Source of the DNA: Kiritimatiellia bacterium
Lineage (GTDB): Bacteria; Verrucomicrobiota; Kiritimatiellia; CAIQIC01; JAGNIJ01
Length of the DNA: 64,000 nt
Reading direction: 5' to 3'
Assembly (NCBI GenBank): GCA_018001225.1
Contig: JAGNIJ010000024.1
Location: 1-64,000, forward strand
The notes under the pieces are model-generated. The model did no database searches. It was given only the letters and a program-made list of their open reading frames with translations, and was not told where the DNA came from. Of this stretch, positions 41,300 to 49,356 are shown in pieces (position 1 is the first letter of the stretch; every line of letters starts with the position of its first letter). The translations under genes and the position numbers were made by a program.

Positions 41300-42323
41300 T
41301 TTGCAGCAAGCGGTTCTTGTAGAGCTGGCGGACGAGCTCGACGTCGAGGGTGTGGCCGGCCTTGTAGGAGACCACGCGGCCGACGAACTGGCCTTCCTCG
41401 ATCAGGGCGAGGGCGGCCAGCAGGTCCAGGGCCGCGCGGTGCCAGACGGCCTCGAGCGACTTGCCCTCATGGACTAGGCGGGGCTCGTTGTAGTATTCGC
41501 GCCGCCCCGCGATCAGCAGGTTTTTCTTGGTGTACCCGAGGTTCCGAATGTCGGCGAAGATGCGGCCGATGGTGCGGCAGTAGATCATTTTCACGCCGGA
41601 CGAGTTGGTCCGCGCCTGGGCGCCCTGGCGGAACAGCTCCGGGGTGACGTGGAATCGCAGGCGCTGCCGGCCGATGGCGGTCTTGAAATCGATGGCGCAA
41701 TCGAGATGCAGGGTGGGGCGGGCCGGATCGGCGGGCGGGGCCAGGGCCACGAAGCTGCCGTTCGCGCTGCAGACGCAGACCGGCTCGCGGACCGTGACCC
41801 GGCGCGCCGGGGCGTCGACCTCGCGCCAGCCGGCCTTTTCCACGGCCTCGACCAGTTCCAGGCTGCCGCGGTCGAACAGCGGCGGGTCGCCGGAATCGAT
41901 CCGGACGAGCACGCTGTCCAGACCCAGCCCGACCTTGAGGGCCACGATGTGTTCGACCATACGGACGTAGTTGTGCGGCGGGCCCGCGCGCAGGACGATG
42001 TTGCTTACGATGTCGCCGGTGGTCCAGACATTGCGGGCGGATACCGCGAAGGGCAGCACGTCCTTGAGGTCCGACCGCTCGAACCACCAGCCGGGCAGGT
42101 CCGTGGGCTCGAAGGTCACCGTGCGCGTGTGTTTCCCCCTGAAGGTGCCGGGGCCCTGGACCGTGACCGGCCCGGCGAGCGTGCGCTGTCGCCTCGGGGC
42201 GCCGACGACCGCGGGGGCGGCGGGGAGTTCCAGGTCCACCGGCTGCCGGGAAAAGAGTTCCCAGGCCCGGGTCATGTCCTCGGGCTGGCCGGCCAGTAGT
42301 TTGCCAAAAGCTGCTTCCGCCAT
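41292..42323 (-). CDS. LpxC-like protein with altered metal site
   Basis: The 343-residue protein aligns with LpxC, the zinc UDP-acyl-GlcNAc deacetylase of lipid A synthesis, after a 50-residue extension. Matches are RQRTLAGPVTVQGPG, YVRMVEHIVALKVGLGLDSV (VEH, first zinc His), PPLFDRGSLELVEAVEKAGW, and GQFVGRVVSYKAGHTLDVEL (the C-terminal His). The usual HKxLDxxGD segment is replaced by WHRAALDLLAALAL: the His to Asp spacing is one residue longer and the second Asp is missing. Deacetylase activity is therefore doubtful. GAGG precedes the ATG at 42323; the stop is in a REP. No lpxA, fabZ or lpxD is near. Confidence 0.75.
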   Translation of the reverse strand: MAEAAFGKLLAGQPEDMTRAWELFSRQPVDLELPAAPAVVGAPRRQRTLAGPVTVQGPGTFRGKHTRTVTFEPTDLPGWWFERSDLKDVLPFAVSARNVWTTGDIVSNIVLRAGPPHNYVRMVEHIVALKVGLGLDSVLVRIDSGDPPLFDRGSLELVEAVEKAGWREVDAPARRVTVREPVCVCSANGSFVALAPPADPARPTLHLDCAIDFKTAIGRQRLRFHVTPELFRQGAQARTNSSGVKMIYCRTIGRIFADIRNLGYTKKNLLIAGRREYYNEPRLVHEGKSLEAVWHRAALDLLAALALIEEGQFVGRVVSYKAGHTLDVELVRQLYKNRLLQTL

Positions 42324-42440
42324 GTGCCTCATCCTTCCGGTTCGCGCGCAGTCTACGGCAGGGAGGGGAAGGCTGACAAGCGGATTGGCGGGATTCGCAG
42401 CCATTCTCATCCTGGGCAGAACAGCAGGCTCATAGCGCCT

Positions 42441-42476
42441 GCTGTACGAAAGTACAGCGGGGGCTACGAACCCGCT
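42441..42476. repeat. Tetraloop hairpin and second palindrome
   Basis: GCTGTAC-GAAA-GTACAGC (42441-42458) has a perfect 7-bp stem with a GNRA loop. AGCGGG...CCCGCT (42456-42476) follows. It lies between the LpxC-like gene and the SHGxCPDC protein, on the leader side of the former. Confidence 0.5.
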
Positions 42477-42522
42477 GTGATTCGGGCGCCGATAAGCGGC
42501 AAAAGTAGAATGGCTGCGGGGT

Positions 42523-42987
42523 TCAGGCGCTGTCGGCCACCGGCTCGGGCCGGCCGGCGTTCCGGTCGCCGTTGCGGTATTGCTGCATCACGCGGTCGCT
42601 GCAGTCCGGGCAGACGCCGTGGCTGACCTGCGCGAGGCGCCGGTTGGAGAAAAAGACCTCGAAGTGCTCCCAGGCCCGGTCGGCGACGTGGACCTTGCGG
42701 CAGTACGAGCAGATCGTCACGGAGCCGCTGCGCCGCACCTGCCAGTGGCGGACGACCGGGAGCAGGGCCAGCAGGCCCATCGACAGGATTCCGGAGGCCA
42801 GGAAGCCGGCCTGGGCCAGGCGGGATTCAATACGGGGATCCGCGAAGAACCGGCAAGGCCACTCGCATGCCACACAGGCCCACACGAAGCCGGCGGCCAC
42901 CAGGATGCACAGCGCCTGCCACAGGAACATCCGGACCGGGGAGTAATTCGGGATCTTCGCCGGTTGACATTGGACGCCGTTACTCAT
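42523..42987 (-). CDS. Two-span membrane protein with SHGxCPDC zinc motif
   Basis: The 154-residue protein has two membrane spans (FLWQALCILVAAGFVWACVA, about 21-41, and GFLASGILSMGLLALLPVV, about 61-80) and a cytoplasmic C-terminal domain CSYCRKVHVADRAWEHFEVF, FSNRRLAQVSHGVCPDC. This four-Cys motif is known as a short domain at the end of many PAS-containing signalling proteins, where it probably binds zinc. Here it is alone on a membrane anchor. Function unknown; a sensor or adaptor role is a guess. Confidence 0.65.
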   Translation of the reverse strand: MSNGVQCQPAKIPNYSPVRMFLWQALCILVAAGFVWACVACEWPCRFFADPRIESRLAQAGFLASGILSMGLLALLPVVRHWQVRRSGSVTICSYCRKVHVADRAWEHFEVFFSNRRLAQVSHGVCPDCSDRVMQQYRNGDRNAGRPEPVADSA

Positions 42988-43080
42988 TCCATGTATAAAT
43001 AACGCCGTTCGGGCGGAAAAGTTAAACCCGCCCGGGCATGGTTCAGGCGGGCCGCGCGGCGGTAGAACAGAGCCTCATGT

Positions 43081-43154
43081 CGGGGCGTAGCTCAGACTGG
43101 CAGAGCGTCAGCTTTGGGAGCTGAAAGTCGCTGGTTCAAATCCAGTCGCCCCGA
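43081..43154 (+). tRNA. tRNA-Pro (anticodon UGG)
   Basis: The 74-base cloverleaf is complete: acceptor CGGGGCG/CGCCCCG, D arm with GCTCAGACTGGCAGAGC, anticodon arm TCAGC-TTTGGGA-GCTGA with TGG at the anticodon position, T arm CTGG-TTCAAAT-CCAG, discriminator A. CCA is not encoded (CAT follows). C1-G72 is typical of bacterial tRNA-Pro. Its last 18 bases are part of a 58-bp sequence that is repeated 151 bases downstream. Confidence 0.95.
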
Positions 43155-43345
43155 CATGGGGCTTTTCTTGTTTCCGCCGCGGGGTCGCTGGTTCATTTCG
43201 CGCGGCGAGGGTAGCCGCGCGGAAAGGCTTGAGCGCAGTGAAAGCCCCGAGCCAGGCGAGGGCCAGTGGCCCGGGCGGGCCGCGCAGCAAATCCAGTCGC
43301 CCCGACATGGGGCTTTTCTTGTTTCCGCCGCGGGGTCGCTGGTTC
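43137..43345. repeat. 58-bp direct repeat containing the tRNA-Pro 3' end
   Basis: The sequence starting CAAATCCAGTCGCCCCGACA and ending GGGGTCGCTGGTTC is at 43137-43194 and again at 43288-43345. The first copy overlaps tRNA-Pro; the second is a tRNA tail fragment. Each copy also ends in GTCGCTGGTTC, the same word that starts the T arm of the tRNA. The 93 bases between the copies are unrelated and GC-rich. The layout is that of an attachment-site duplication at a tRNA 3' end. Confidence 0.85.
43148..43173 (+). terminator. Rho-independent terminator of tRNA-Pro
   Basis: GCCCC-GACAT-GGGGC is followed by TTTTCTTGTTT. The left stem is the 3' acceptor strand of the tRNA itself. The same terminator is repeated at 43299-43324 by the direct duplication. 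Confidence 0.75.
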
Positions 43346-43346
43346 T

Positions 43347-44756
43347 TTACGCACGCAGGCGGATGGACGCGGCGACGGACTTGAGGAAGTGGCCGGAACG
43401 CAGCGTGTCCCATCCCTGCTTGAGCAGGCGGAGGGGATGGGTTTCGACGGTCCGCAGGACCGCCTGCATTTCGGAGTCCAGCGGGGTGATTCGTTCCGAG
43501 CCGCCCCAGACGGCCTGCGGACGGGCCGTGTTCCAGGGATCGCAGGCCCAGCGCGTCCAGGCCTCGAGCGGCGGCGGTAACCCCGTCCGGACGTCCGCGC
43601 AGATCGGGGCTTCCAGCCGGCAGGGGAAGGCGCGCAGGGAGTATGCCGGGAAACCGAGGGCCCGGAGCCTATGTATGGCCCGGCGACCGGCCCCCGGCGG
43701 TTCTTCCGGACCGCCCAGCCACAGCTCGGCCTGCGGCTCGATCCCGTACTGCCGGAGCAGCAGGAACGTCCGGGCCAGTTCGTTCTCGTCGAGGGCGCAG
43801 CCGTACTTGAGCAGGTTGGCCCGGTCGCACGAGGGCAGCAGGAACACGACCCGGCGGCACAGCGAGAGGCGCATCTGGTCCATCGTGTCGGGAGACAGGA
43901 GCGTGGGAAGCAACTGAAGGGACCAGGGGATGACGTTGCGCACCTGGGCCAGGGCGGCGCACCACTGGTCCAGGCGGGCGGGGGTCCAGATGCCCGGGGG
44001 ATCATCCAGGAAGACCTCGGCGACGCCCTTGTCCGAGGCCTTCTGGAGGCAGGACGCCAGGCGATCCATGCGCCAGGACCGGAGCGGCTCCGAGGCGAGG
44101 CCCCACGCGCGATCGGCCGGGCAGCGAGTATGGCCGCGCGTCAAGCGGACATGGATGCTGCATCCCCCCGAACCGGGCAGCCCGGCATACGCGGCTATAA
44201 ATGGCTCGTGCCAGTCGGGCAGGGTCAAGCTGTTGAGATCGTTGAGCCAGCGGGCTTCCCGGGCCGGGCTCCCGCGGAACAGGAGGCCGGGCACGTGCTG
44301 CAGGCGGGTCTCGACGGTGAAGAAATCGAGCAGGCTGTGAAGGATGGGTTCCGGGTCGCCCGCCAGCACATAATCCACGCGGGGCAGGTCCATCGCGGCT
44401 TCCGGGAACTCGGATGGGTGCTGGCCGCACAGGCCGACCGGGAGCGAGGGAAAGGCGCGCTTGAGAATGTTGATCAGGCCCATGGCCTGGCCCAGCCCCT
44501 CGGTGGTCGTGTTCACAATCACCACCACCGGATCCGCCACCTTGCGGACGGCCGCCACAAGTTCGGTTTCCATGGACGTGAAAAACCGGGCATCCAGCAG
44601 CGTGGCGATGTGCCGGGAGCGTTGGGACAAGTGGGTCTGCAGGCACATCAGGTCCCACGGCGGAAGCAGGGGATGCGCGTTGAATCCCGCCGGGCCACGG
44701 GGCGGCACGGGCGGCACGGCTTCCGGCGGCTGGATCAGCAACACATTCACTTGCAC
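43347..44756 (-). CDS. B12-binding/radical-SAM-like protein lacking the FeS cysteines
   Basis: The 469-residue protein has an N-terminal cobalamin-binding-like Rossmann domain (VNVLLIQPPEAVPPV, VVIVNTTTEGLGQAMGLINI, GQHPSEFP, VDYVLAGDPEPILHSLL) and a TIM-barrel-like second part (FLDDPPGIWTP, QLLPTLLSPDTM, QYGIEPQAELWLGGPEEPPG). In B12-radical SAM enzymes a CxxxCxxC follows the linker; here the site reads VRLTRGHTRCPADRAWG, with only one Cys, so no SAM-binding 4Fe-4S cluster is expected. The start is probably a GTG at 44756, 5 bases after GGAG, or at 44750. It diverges from nadB. Function unknown. Confidence 0.65.
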   Translation of the reverse strand: MQVNVLLIQPPEAVPPVPPRGPAGFNAHPLLPPWDLMCLQTHLSQRSRHIATLLDARFFTSMETELVAAVRKVADPVVVIVNTTTEGLGQAMGLINILKRAFPSLPVGLCGQHPSEFPEAAMDLPRVDYVLAGDPEPILHSLLDFFTVETRLQHVPGLLFRGSPAREARWLNDLNSLTLPDWHEPFIAAYAGLPGSGGCSIHVRLTRGHTRCPADRAWGLASEPLRSWRMDRLASCLQKASDKGVAEVFLDDPPGIWTPARLDQWCAALAQVRNVIPWSLQLLPTLLSPDTMDQMRLSLCRRVVFLLPSCDRANLLKYGCALDENELARTFLLLRQYGIEPQAELWLGGPEEPPGAGRRAIHRLRALGFPAYSLRAFPCRLEAPICADVRTGLPPPLEAWTRWACDPWNTARPQAVWGGSERITPLDSEMQAVLRTVETHPLRLLKQGWDTLRSGHFLKSVAASIRLRA

Positions 44757-44853
44757 AAGGCTCCGGGGATGAGCAATATGACGGCCAGGGCGAAAACAGC
44801 CATCCCCCGGCCCTGGTCGGGCCGGGGGCAAATGTAATACGAAGCCTGCGAAC

Positions 44854-46482
44854 ATGCAAGTACTGGACTGCGACATCCTCGTGATCGGCAGCGGGCTGGC
44901 GGGCCTCATGACGGCCCTGCGGCTCGGTCGGCAGGCCCGCGTGATCCTGGCCACCAAGCGGGCGGTCGAGGAAAGCAACACGGCCTACGCGCAGGGCGGG
45001 ATCGCCTGCGTCGTGGATCCGGATGACAGCCTGGAAGAGCATGTGCAGGATACGCTGGGCGCCGGCGCGGGGCTGTGCCGGGAGCCGGTGGTCCGGGCCC
45101 TGCTGGCGGAAGGGGCGGCCGGCATCCGGGATCTCGAGGCCTGGGGCGTGCGCTTCGAGCGGCGGCAGGGCCGTGAGGAGGAGTACGACCTCGGCCAGGA
45201 GGGCGGCCACTCGCGGCGGCGCGTCCTGCACGCGGGCGACATGACCGGCCGGGAAATCATCCGCGCGCTGGTCGAGCAAGCCCGGGCTTGCCCGAACATC
45301 GAGATCCGGTCCGACCTGATGGCGATCGACCTGGTGACCACCGGCTGGCTTCATCACCCCGGCCCCAACCGCTGTATCGGCGCATACCTGCTGGACCGGC
45401 GGGCCGGAAATGTTCTCTCCATCCGGGCCGGCCACACCGTGCTGGCCACCGGCGGGGCGGGGAAGGTGTACCTCTACACGAGCAACCCGGACACGGCCAC
45501 GGGCGACGGGCTCGCGATGGCATGGCGGGCCGGCCTGCCCATACTGAACCTGGAGTTCGTCCAGTTCCATCCCACGTGCCTGTACCACCCGGAGGCCAAG
45601 TCGTTCCTGGTCAGCGAGGCCGTGCGCGGGGAGGGGGGCGTGCTGGTCAACGCCGGCGGCGAGTCGTTCATGGAGAAGTACGACGCCCGCGCTTCGCTGG
45701 CGCCGCGCGACATCGTGGCGCGCGCGATCGACCAGGAGATGAAGACACGCGGCGATTCCTGCGTCTACCTGGACATCACGCACCGCTCCGAACGGTTCCT
45801 CCGGCGGCGCTTCCCCAACATCTTCGCCACCTGCCAGCGCTTCGGGATTCACATGGCCCGCGCGCCCATTCCCGTCGTGCCCGCGGCCCATTACTTCTGC
45901 GGCGGCGTGGAGGCCGGGATCGACGGGCGGACCGCGCTGCCGGGCCTGTCCGCGTGCGGCGAGGTGGCGTGCACGGGGCTGCACGGCGCCAACCGGCTGG
46001 CCAGCAACTCGCTGCTGGAGGCCCTGGTCGCCGCCCGCCGGACCGCGGAGACGGTCCTCGCCGGCGGGGCGCCGATCCGGCCGCCGCGCGAGGAGATCCC
46101 CCCCTGGCAGTCCGGGGCGGCCGTGCCCAGCGACGAGGGCATCGTGGTCGAGCATAACTGGAACGAGGTGCGCACCGCGATGTGGGACTACGTGGGCATC
46201 GTCCGCACCGACCGCCGCCTGGACCGCGCCCTGCGCCGGATCCGGAATTTGCGCCGCGAGATCCGCCAGTATTACCTGGACTACCTGATCACGCCCGACA
46301 TCCTGGAACTGCGCAACATCGCGGACGTCGCGGAGCTGGTCGTCCGGTCGGCCCGGTGCCGGAAGGAGAGCCGGGGCTTGCACTACACGCTGGACTATCC
46401 GCGCCCCGACTCGGGCCGGCCGGCGGGCGACACGCGCATCCAGGATCAGCCCGGCGGGGCGGTCGGGGATCGGCTGGACTGA
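44854..46482 (+). CDS. nadB: L-aspartate oxidase
   Basis: The 542-residue flavoenzyme oxidises aspartate to iminoaspartate, the first step of bacterial NAD synthesis. It has the FAD dinucleotide fold (DILVIGSGLAGLMTALRLGR), EESNTAYAQGGIACVVDPDD, the fumarate reductase-type active site (LNLEFVQFHPTCLYHPEAKS, LVSEAVRGEGGVLVN), YFCGGVEAGIDGRTALPGL and the C-terminal helical domain. Aspartate oxidase is favoured over SdhA/FrdA by TAYAQGGIA and the length. nadA and nadC are not in the window. No strong ribosome site precedes the ATG at 44854. Confidence 0.93.
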   Translation: MQVLDCDILVIGSGLAGLMTALRLGRQARVILATKRAVEESNTAYAQGGIACVVDPDDSLEEHVQDTLGAGAGLCREPVVRALLAEGAAGIRDLEAWGVRFERRQGREEEYDLGQEGGHSRRRVLHAGDMTGREIIRALVEQARACPNIEIRSDLMAIDLVTTGWLHHPGPNRCIGAYLLDRRAGNVLSIRAGHTVLATGGAGKVYLYTSNPDTATGDGLAMAWRAGLPILNLEFVQFHPTCLYHPEAKSFLVSEAVRGEGGVLVNAGGESFMEKYDARASLAPRDIVARAIDQEMKTRGDSCVYLDITHRSERFLRRRFPNIFATCQRFGIHMARAPIPVVPAAHYFCGGVEAGIDGRTALPGLSACGEVACTGLHGANRLASNSLLEALVAARRTAETVLAGGAPIRPPREEIPPWQSGAAVPSDEGIVVEHNWNEVRTAMWDYVGIVRTDRRLDRALRRIRNLRREIRQYYLDYLITPDILELRNIADVAELVVRSARCRKESRGLHYTLDYPRPDSGRPAGDTRIQDQPGGAVGDRLD

Positions 46483-47135
46483 CTTTCGCGGCCGGCCTCG
46501 ATCGCGCGCTCCACGAAGAAGGTCAGGCAGCCCAGCACGAACAGCACCGTGGCCACCCAGAGGCTGATCGCAAGGATGATGCCGCCGGGCCCGATGCGGC
46601 CGTCGGCGTCCCGGAGCAGGTTGGTCAGCAGGAGGCCCGCCAGGATCGCCGCGAGGCTGCGCTTGAGATACCGGAGGAAGAGCTCCCAGCGCTGCCGCCG
46701 CGGGCTCATGATCGCCTGCGGGTTTTGCGACCGGACCAGACGGTGCAGCGGGATCCCGGCCAACAGGGCATAGAAGACAGCCTCCTCGGCCGCCGAGGGC
46801 GCGTGCCCCAGGTCGCCCAGGGTGACCCACATCATGACCGCGGTCACGATCACGAACCCGGTTTGCAATACAAAAAGGAGAAGGGGAAACCAGGCATCCG
46901 CGGCGGCGTCCGGGCCCGGGTGCGCCACGGACGGGAGCCGGGCGGCGCCCCCGAGCACCAGGTGCAGGCCCAGGGCCGTGCCGAGCGCGCTCCACAAGCC
47001 CGGCCCCGGCGCGGACCGCGCCGCGAACATCATCGCCAGCGCCAGGCCCACCGGGATCAGCCCGAGCCAGTGTGCGCGGGCGATATGCTGCGGGCAGGTG
47101 TCCGAGGACGGGCGATACTCGGAAAAGACGTCCAT
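46446..47135 (-). CDS. Polytopic membrane protein of unknown function
   Basis: The 229-residue protein has about six hydrophobic segments: HWLGLIPVGLALAMMFAA, WSALGTALGLHLVLGGAA, FPLLLFVLQTGFVIVTAVMM, a weak AVFYALLAGIPLHRLV, LAAILAGLLLTNLL and IILAISLWVATVLFVLGCL. No family is recognised. It converges on nadB and its last 12 codons overlap the nadB 3' end by 37 bases. It may be confined to this lineage. Confidence 0.55.
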   Translation of the reverse strand: MDVFSEYRPSSDTCPQHIARAHWLGLIPVGLALAMMFAARSAPGPGLWSALGTALGLHLVLGGAARLPSVAHPGPDAAADAWFPLLLFVLQTGFVIVTAVMMWVTLGDLGHAPSAAEEAVFYALLAGIPLHRLVRSQNPQAIMSPRRQRWELFLRYLKRSLAAILAGLLLTNLLRDADGRIGPGGIILAISLWVATVLFVLGCLTFFVERAIEAGRESQSSRSPTAPPG

Positions 47136-47198
47136 GACGCCTTCTTATCTCCCGGCCGGCGCGGCCTGTCAACCCCGGCCGGCGCGGAAACGATGGAT

Positions 47199-47230
47199 TG
47201 TCATTCCGAGCGAAGCGAGGAATCTCAAAC
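47199..47230. repeat. CATTCCGAGCGAAGCGAGGAATCT repeat
   Basis: TGTCATTCCGAGCGAAGCGAGGAATCTCAAAC is a single copy of a palindrome-like sequence (ATTCC...GGAAT) that I recognise from general knowledge as widespread in intergenic DNA of many phyla. It lies between the membrane protein and the Nudix gene. Confidence 0.6.
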
Positions 47231-47295
47231 GTTTTTTCACGACCCCGGACGGTTGGACGGTTTTCCAGTTCGCCCGGTCATGGTACAGTGTCCCT

Positions 47296-47940
47296 ATGAA
47301 CGACCAGGACCCGGACTTGGAGGAGCCCCGCTGGATCGCCTGGGCGCGCGAGCTGCAGGCCGTGGCCCAGAACGGGCTGCATTACACGACCGCCGGGTTC
47401 GACCGCCAGCGGTACGAGGCCGTGCAGCGCATCGCGGCCGAGATGTTCGCGGTCCAGTCGGGTAGCGACACCCGCCGGGTCTTGGACCTGTTCCGCGGTG
47501 AAATCGGCCACGCCACGCCGAAGGTGGACATGCGCGGCGCCGTCTTCCGCGACGGGCGGCTCCTGCTGGTCCGCGAGCGGCGGGACCAGCTCTGGACCCT
47601 TCCCGGGGGCTGGGCCGATCCCAACGAGATGCCGACCGAGGCCATCGAGCGTGAGATCCGCGAGGAGGCGGGCTATCGCACCCGGGCCGTGAAGCTGGCC
47701 GCCGTCTACGACCGGTGCCGACAGGGCGCCATCCCGCCGTACCCGTACCACGTGTACAAGATCTTCTTCCTCTGCGAACTGCTGGGCGGCGCGCCGGTGG
47801 ACAACATCGAGACCGACGCCGTGGACTTCTTCGCGGAGGACGCCATTCCGCCGCTCTCGATCCCGCGGGTCAATCCGCGCCAACTCGCCCGCCTCTTCGA
47901 GCACCACCGGAATCCGGCCCTGCCCGCCGATTTCGATTGA
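47296..47940 (+). CDS. Nudix hydrolase with N-terminal extension
   Basis: The 214-residue protein has an N-terminal helical domain of about 60 residues (WIAWARELQAVAQNGLHYTT, FDRQRYEAVQRIAAEMFA) as found in a group of Nudix proteins near ADP-ribose pyrophosphatases, then the Nudix box GGWADPNEMPTEAIEREIRE-EAGY with all the Mg-binding Glu residues. Before the box stands QLWTLPGGW. The substrate (ADP-ribose, nucleotide sugar or nucleotide) is not determined. The much longer open frame upstream is a shadow of the membrane protein gene; the ATG at 47296 is chosen by homology. Confidence 0.85.
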   Translation: MNDQDPDLEEPRWIAWARELQAVAQNGLHYTTAGFDRQRYEAVQRIAAEMFAVQSGSDTRRVLDLFRGEIGHATPKVDMRGAVFRDGRLLLVRERRDQLWTLPGGWADPNEMPTEAIEREIREEAGYRTRAVKLAAVYDRCRQGAIPPYPYHVYKIFFLCELLGGAPVDNIETDAVDFFAEDAIPPLSIPRVNPRQLARLFEHHRNPALPADFD

Positions 47941-48083
47941 GCCCGAAGTCGGAAAAATGAACCGCTAGACCCCTGCGGCCTTGTGCCGCAGGTGAATCAG
48001 GTTGGCGGGTTGCCGCACGAGCCGCCGAACTGACTCACCCGCCAGGCAAGCTGGCGGGGGTCGAGGGGAAATGTGCGGTGGGC

Positions 48084-48120
48084 CAAAAAAACCGCCCTCC
48101 CGCGGGCGCGGAAGGGCGGT
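48084..48120 (-). terminator. Rho-independent terminator of the porin gene
   Basis: On the minus strand, ACCGCCCTTCCGCGCCCGCG then GGAGGGCGGT forms a strong hairpin followed by TTTTTTT (48084-48090). It ends transcription 20-60 bases after the porin stop at 48142. Confidence 0.85.
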
Positions 48121-48141
48121 GGAATTCCTGACGTGTCCGGA

Positions 48142-48921
48142 TCAGAACGCACGGCTCAACGTCACGCCGCCGTACACGGCGTCTTTTTCGCCGTAAACCG
48201 CTTCCGCCGCATCCTCGATGTCGCCGTCCAGGAGCATCACGTACTGGAGGGTGCCGGCCAGGGAACAGGTCTCCGAGAGCGCGTAGGTGAGTCCGGCGGA
48301 GAGGTTCAGGTCGTTCAGCGCGGCGCTGTCGTTTACGATGGCGTCGCCTTCCTCGCCCTCTTCCGGGGAGAAGCTGAAGTAATACTCGTTGTAATCCGCG
48401 CCGCCGAAGCCCAGGGATGCGCCCAGGTCCAGCGAGAGCTTCTCTTCCATGAAGGCCAGACTGTGCCCGATGGCCACCTGCGCGTAGAAGTCCTCGACCT
48501 CATCGAAGTCGTAGAACAGCGTGACGGAGGGGGCCAGCAGGACGTCCGCCTCGGCCGTCAGGAACAGCTCGCCGGTGTTCTCCGCCGTCTTGAGGACATA
48601 GTCCACGATGCCGACCTCCAGGCTGGCCGTTTCCCCCAGATCGCGGCTGTAGGAGACGGTGAGGTCCACCTCGTTGAACTCGCCCTGGTTGTCCAGATTG
48701 TCCGTCAGGTCCATGTTGGCCCACGTGTTGAACGAGAGCCCGCAGGGGCCCGAGACGGTCAGCGACGGCTGGAACACCGGCTCGTCGTTCAGAACCTGCC
48801 CGCGCCACACGTAGTGCGAGAGGACGCCCAGGCCCAGTTCCGCCTCCGCCGCCCAGCTTCCCATGGCGGCAGCCAAAACCACGACCAGCGCCACGCCTGC
48901 CTTCATCATGCTTTTCTTCAT
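48142..48921 (-). CDS. TorF-like outer-membrane beta-barrel protein
   Basis: The 259-residue product has a Sec signal (MKKSMMKAGVALVVVLAAAM ending AAEA) and alternating amphipathic strands to a final Phe (VYGGVTLSRAF), as outer-membrane barrels have. ELGLGVLSHYVWRGQVLNDE is the opening of TorF-type putative porins, which form small barrels (about 12 strands). Many acidic loops are present (EEGEEGDAIVNDS). AGGAGAAG precedes the ATG. The gene has its own promoter candidate and a terminator, so it is monocistronic. Cargo unknown. Confidence 0.75.
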   Translation of the reverse strand: MKKSMMKAGVALVVVLAAAMGSWAAEAELGLGVLSHYVWRGQVLNDEPVFQPSLTVSGPCGLSFNTWANMDLTDNLDNQGEFNEVDLTVSYSRDLGETASLEVGIVDYVLKTAENTGELFLTAEADVLLAPSVTLFYDFDEVEDFYAQVAIGHSLAFMEEKLSLDLGASLGFGGADYNEYYFSFSPEEGEEGDAIVNDSAALNDLNLSAGLTYALSETCSLAGTLQYVMLLDGDIEDAAEAVYGEKDAVYGGVTLSRAF

Positions 48922-49068
48922 CGCGTATGCTTCTCCTGTTTTTTATCCTGTGTACCATGCTCCCGGTGCGCCCCGGCCCGACCACGGCTTTCTCCGTGCG
49001 CGACCCTGGCTCCGGGCCCGGCCAGGCACATGCAATCCCCATGCCACCCGGCCGCCTCCATCGCACCG

Positions 49069-49096
49069 ATTATCCCTGTTATGACAGGTATGGCAA
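49069..49096 (-). promoter_or_regulatory. Candidate porin promoter with an operator-like palindrome
   Basis: On the minus strand TTGCCA (49091-49096) and GATAAT (49069-49074) are 16 bases apart, and the spacer contains CCTGT-CATA-ACAGG, a perfect 5-bp-arm palindrome (49075-49088). The start codon is 150 bases downstream. A repressor at this site would block the polymerase. Confidence 0.5.
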
Positions 49097-49119
49097 TAGA
49101 ATATGATTAAACCAAAAAG

Positions 49120-49148
49120 TTGATCGAAAAATTATAAGTAACAATAAT
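49120..49148 (+). promoter_or_regulatory. Candidate promoter for the SagB-type gene
   Basis: TTGATC (49120-49125) and AATAAT (49143-49148) are 17 bases apart in an AT-rich stretch between the divergent porin and SagB genes. The 48922-49356 gap holds no gene. Confidence 0.4.
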
Positions 49149-49356
49149 GAGTGCACACTAAATCCATAATGACAATACTGTAACTTTAAATAAAACCGAC
49201 TGCCGTTGCACGAGGGCGAGGTGGCGGGGACCGGACTCGGTGGAAGGGCGAAAAAGGGCTGGTCAACGGCGGCTCGCTTTTCTAGGCTGCTTTTGAGAGG
49301 TGGAAGCCCTGATCGGCACGCCTCTTCCGGCACGCGGTGCTCCGGAGAAAGAGGCT

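Noticed and set aside
43288-43345. A second tRNA gene
   Set aside because: Only the last 18 bases of tRNA-Pro are repeated here; no D or anticodon arm.
43114-43917. A 267-codon frame starting inside tRNA-Pro
   Set aside because: It reads through the tRNA, terminator and repeats; its opposite strand holds the B12-binding protein.
44002-47172. A 1056-codon minus-strand open frame across nadB
   Set aside because: It is the antisense of nadB in high-GC DNA, where stops are rare. Its translation is Arg/Pro/Gly/Ala-rich with no domain, while nadB has all family motifs.
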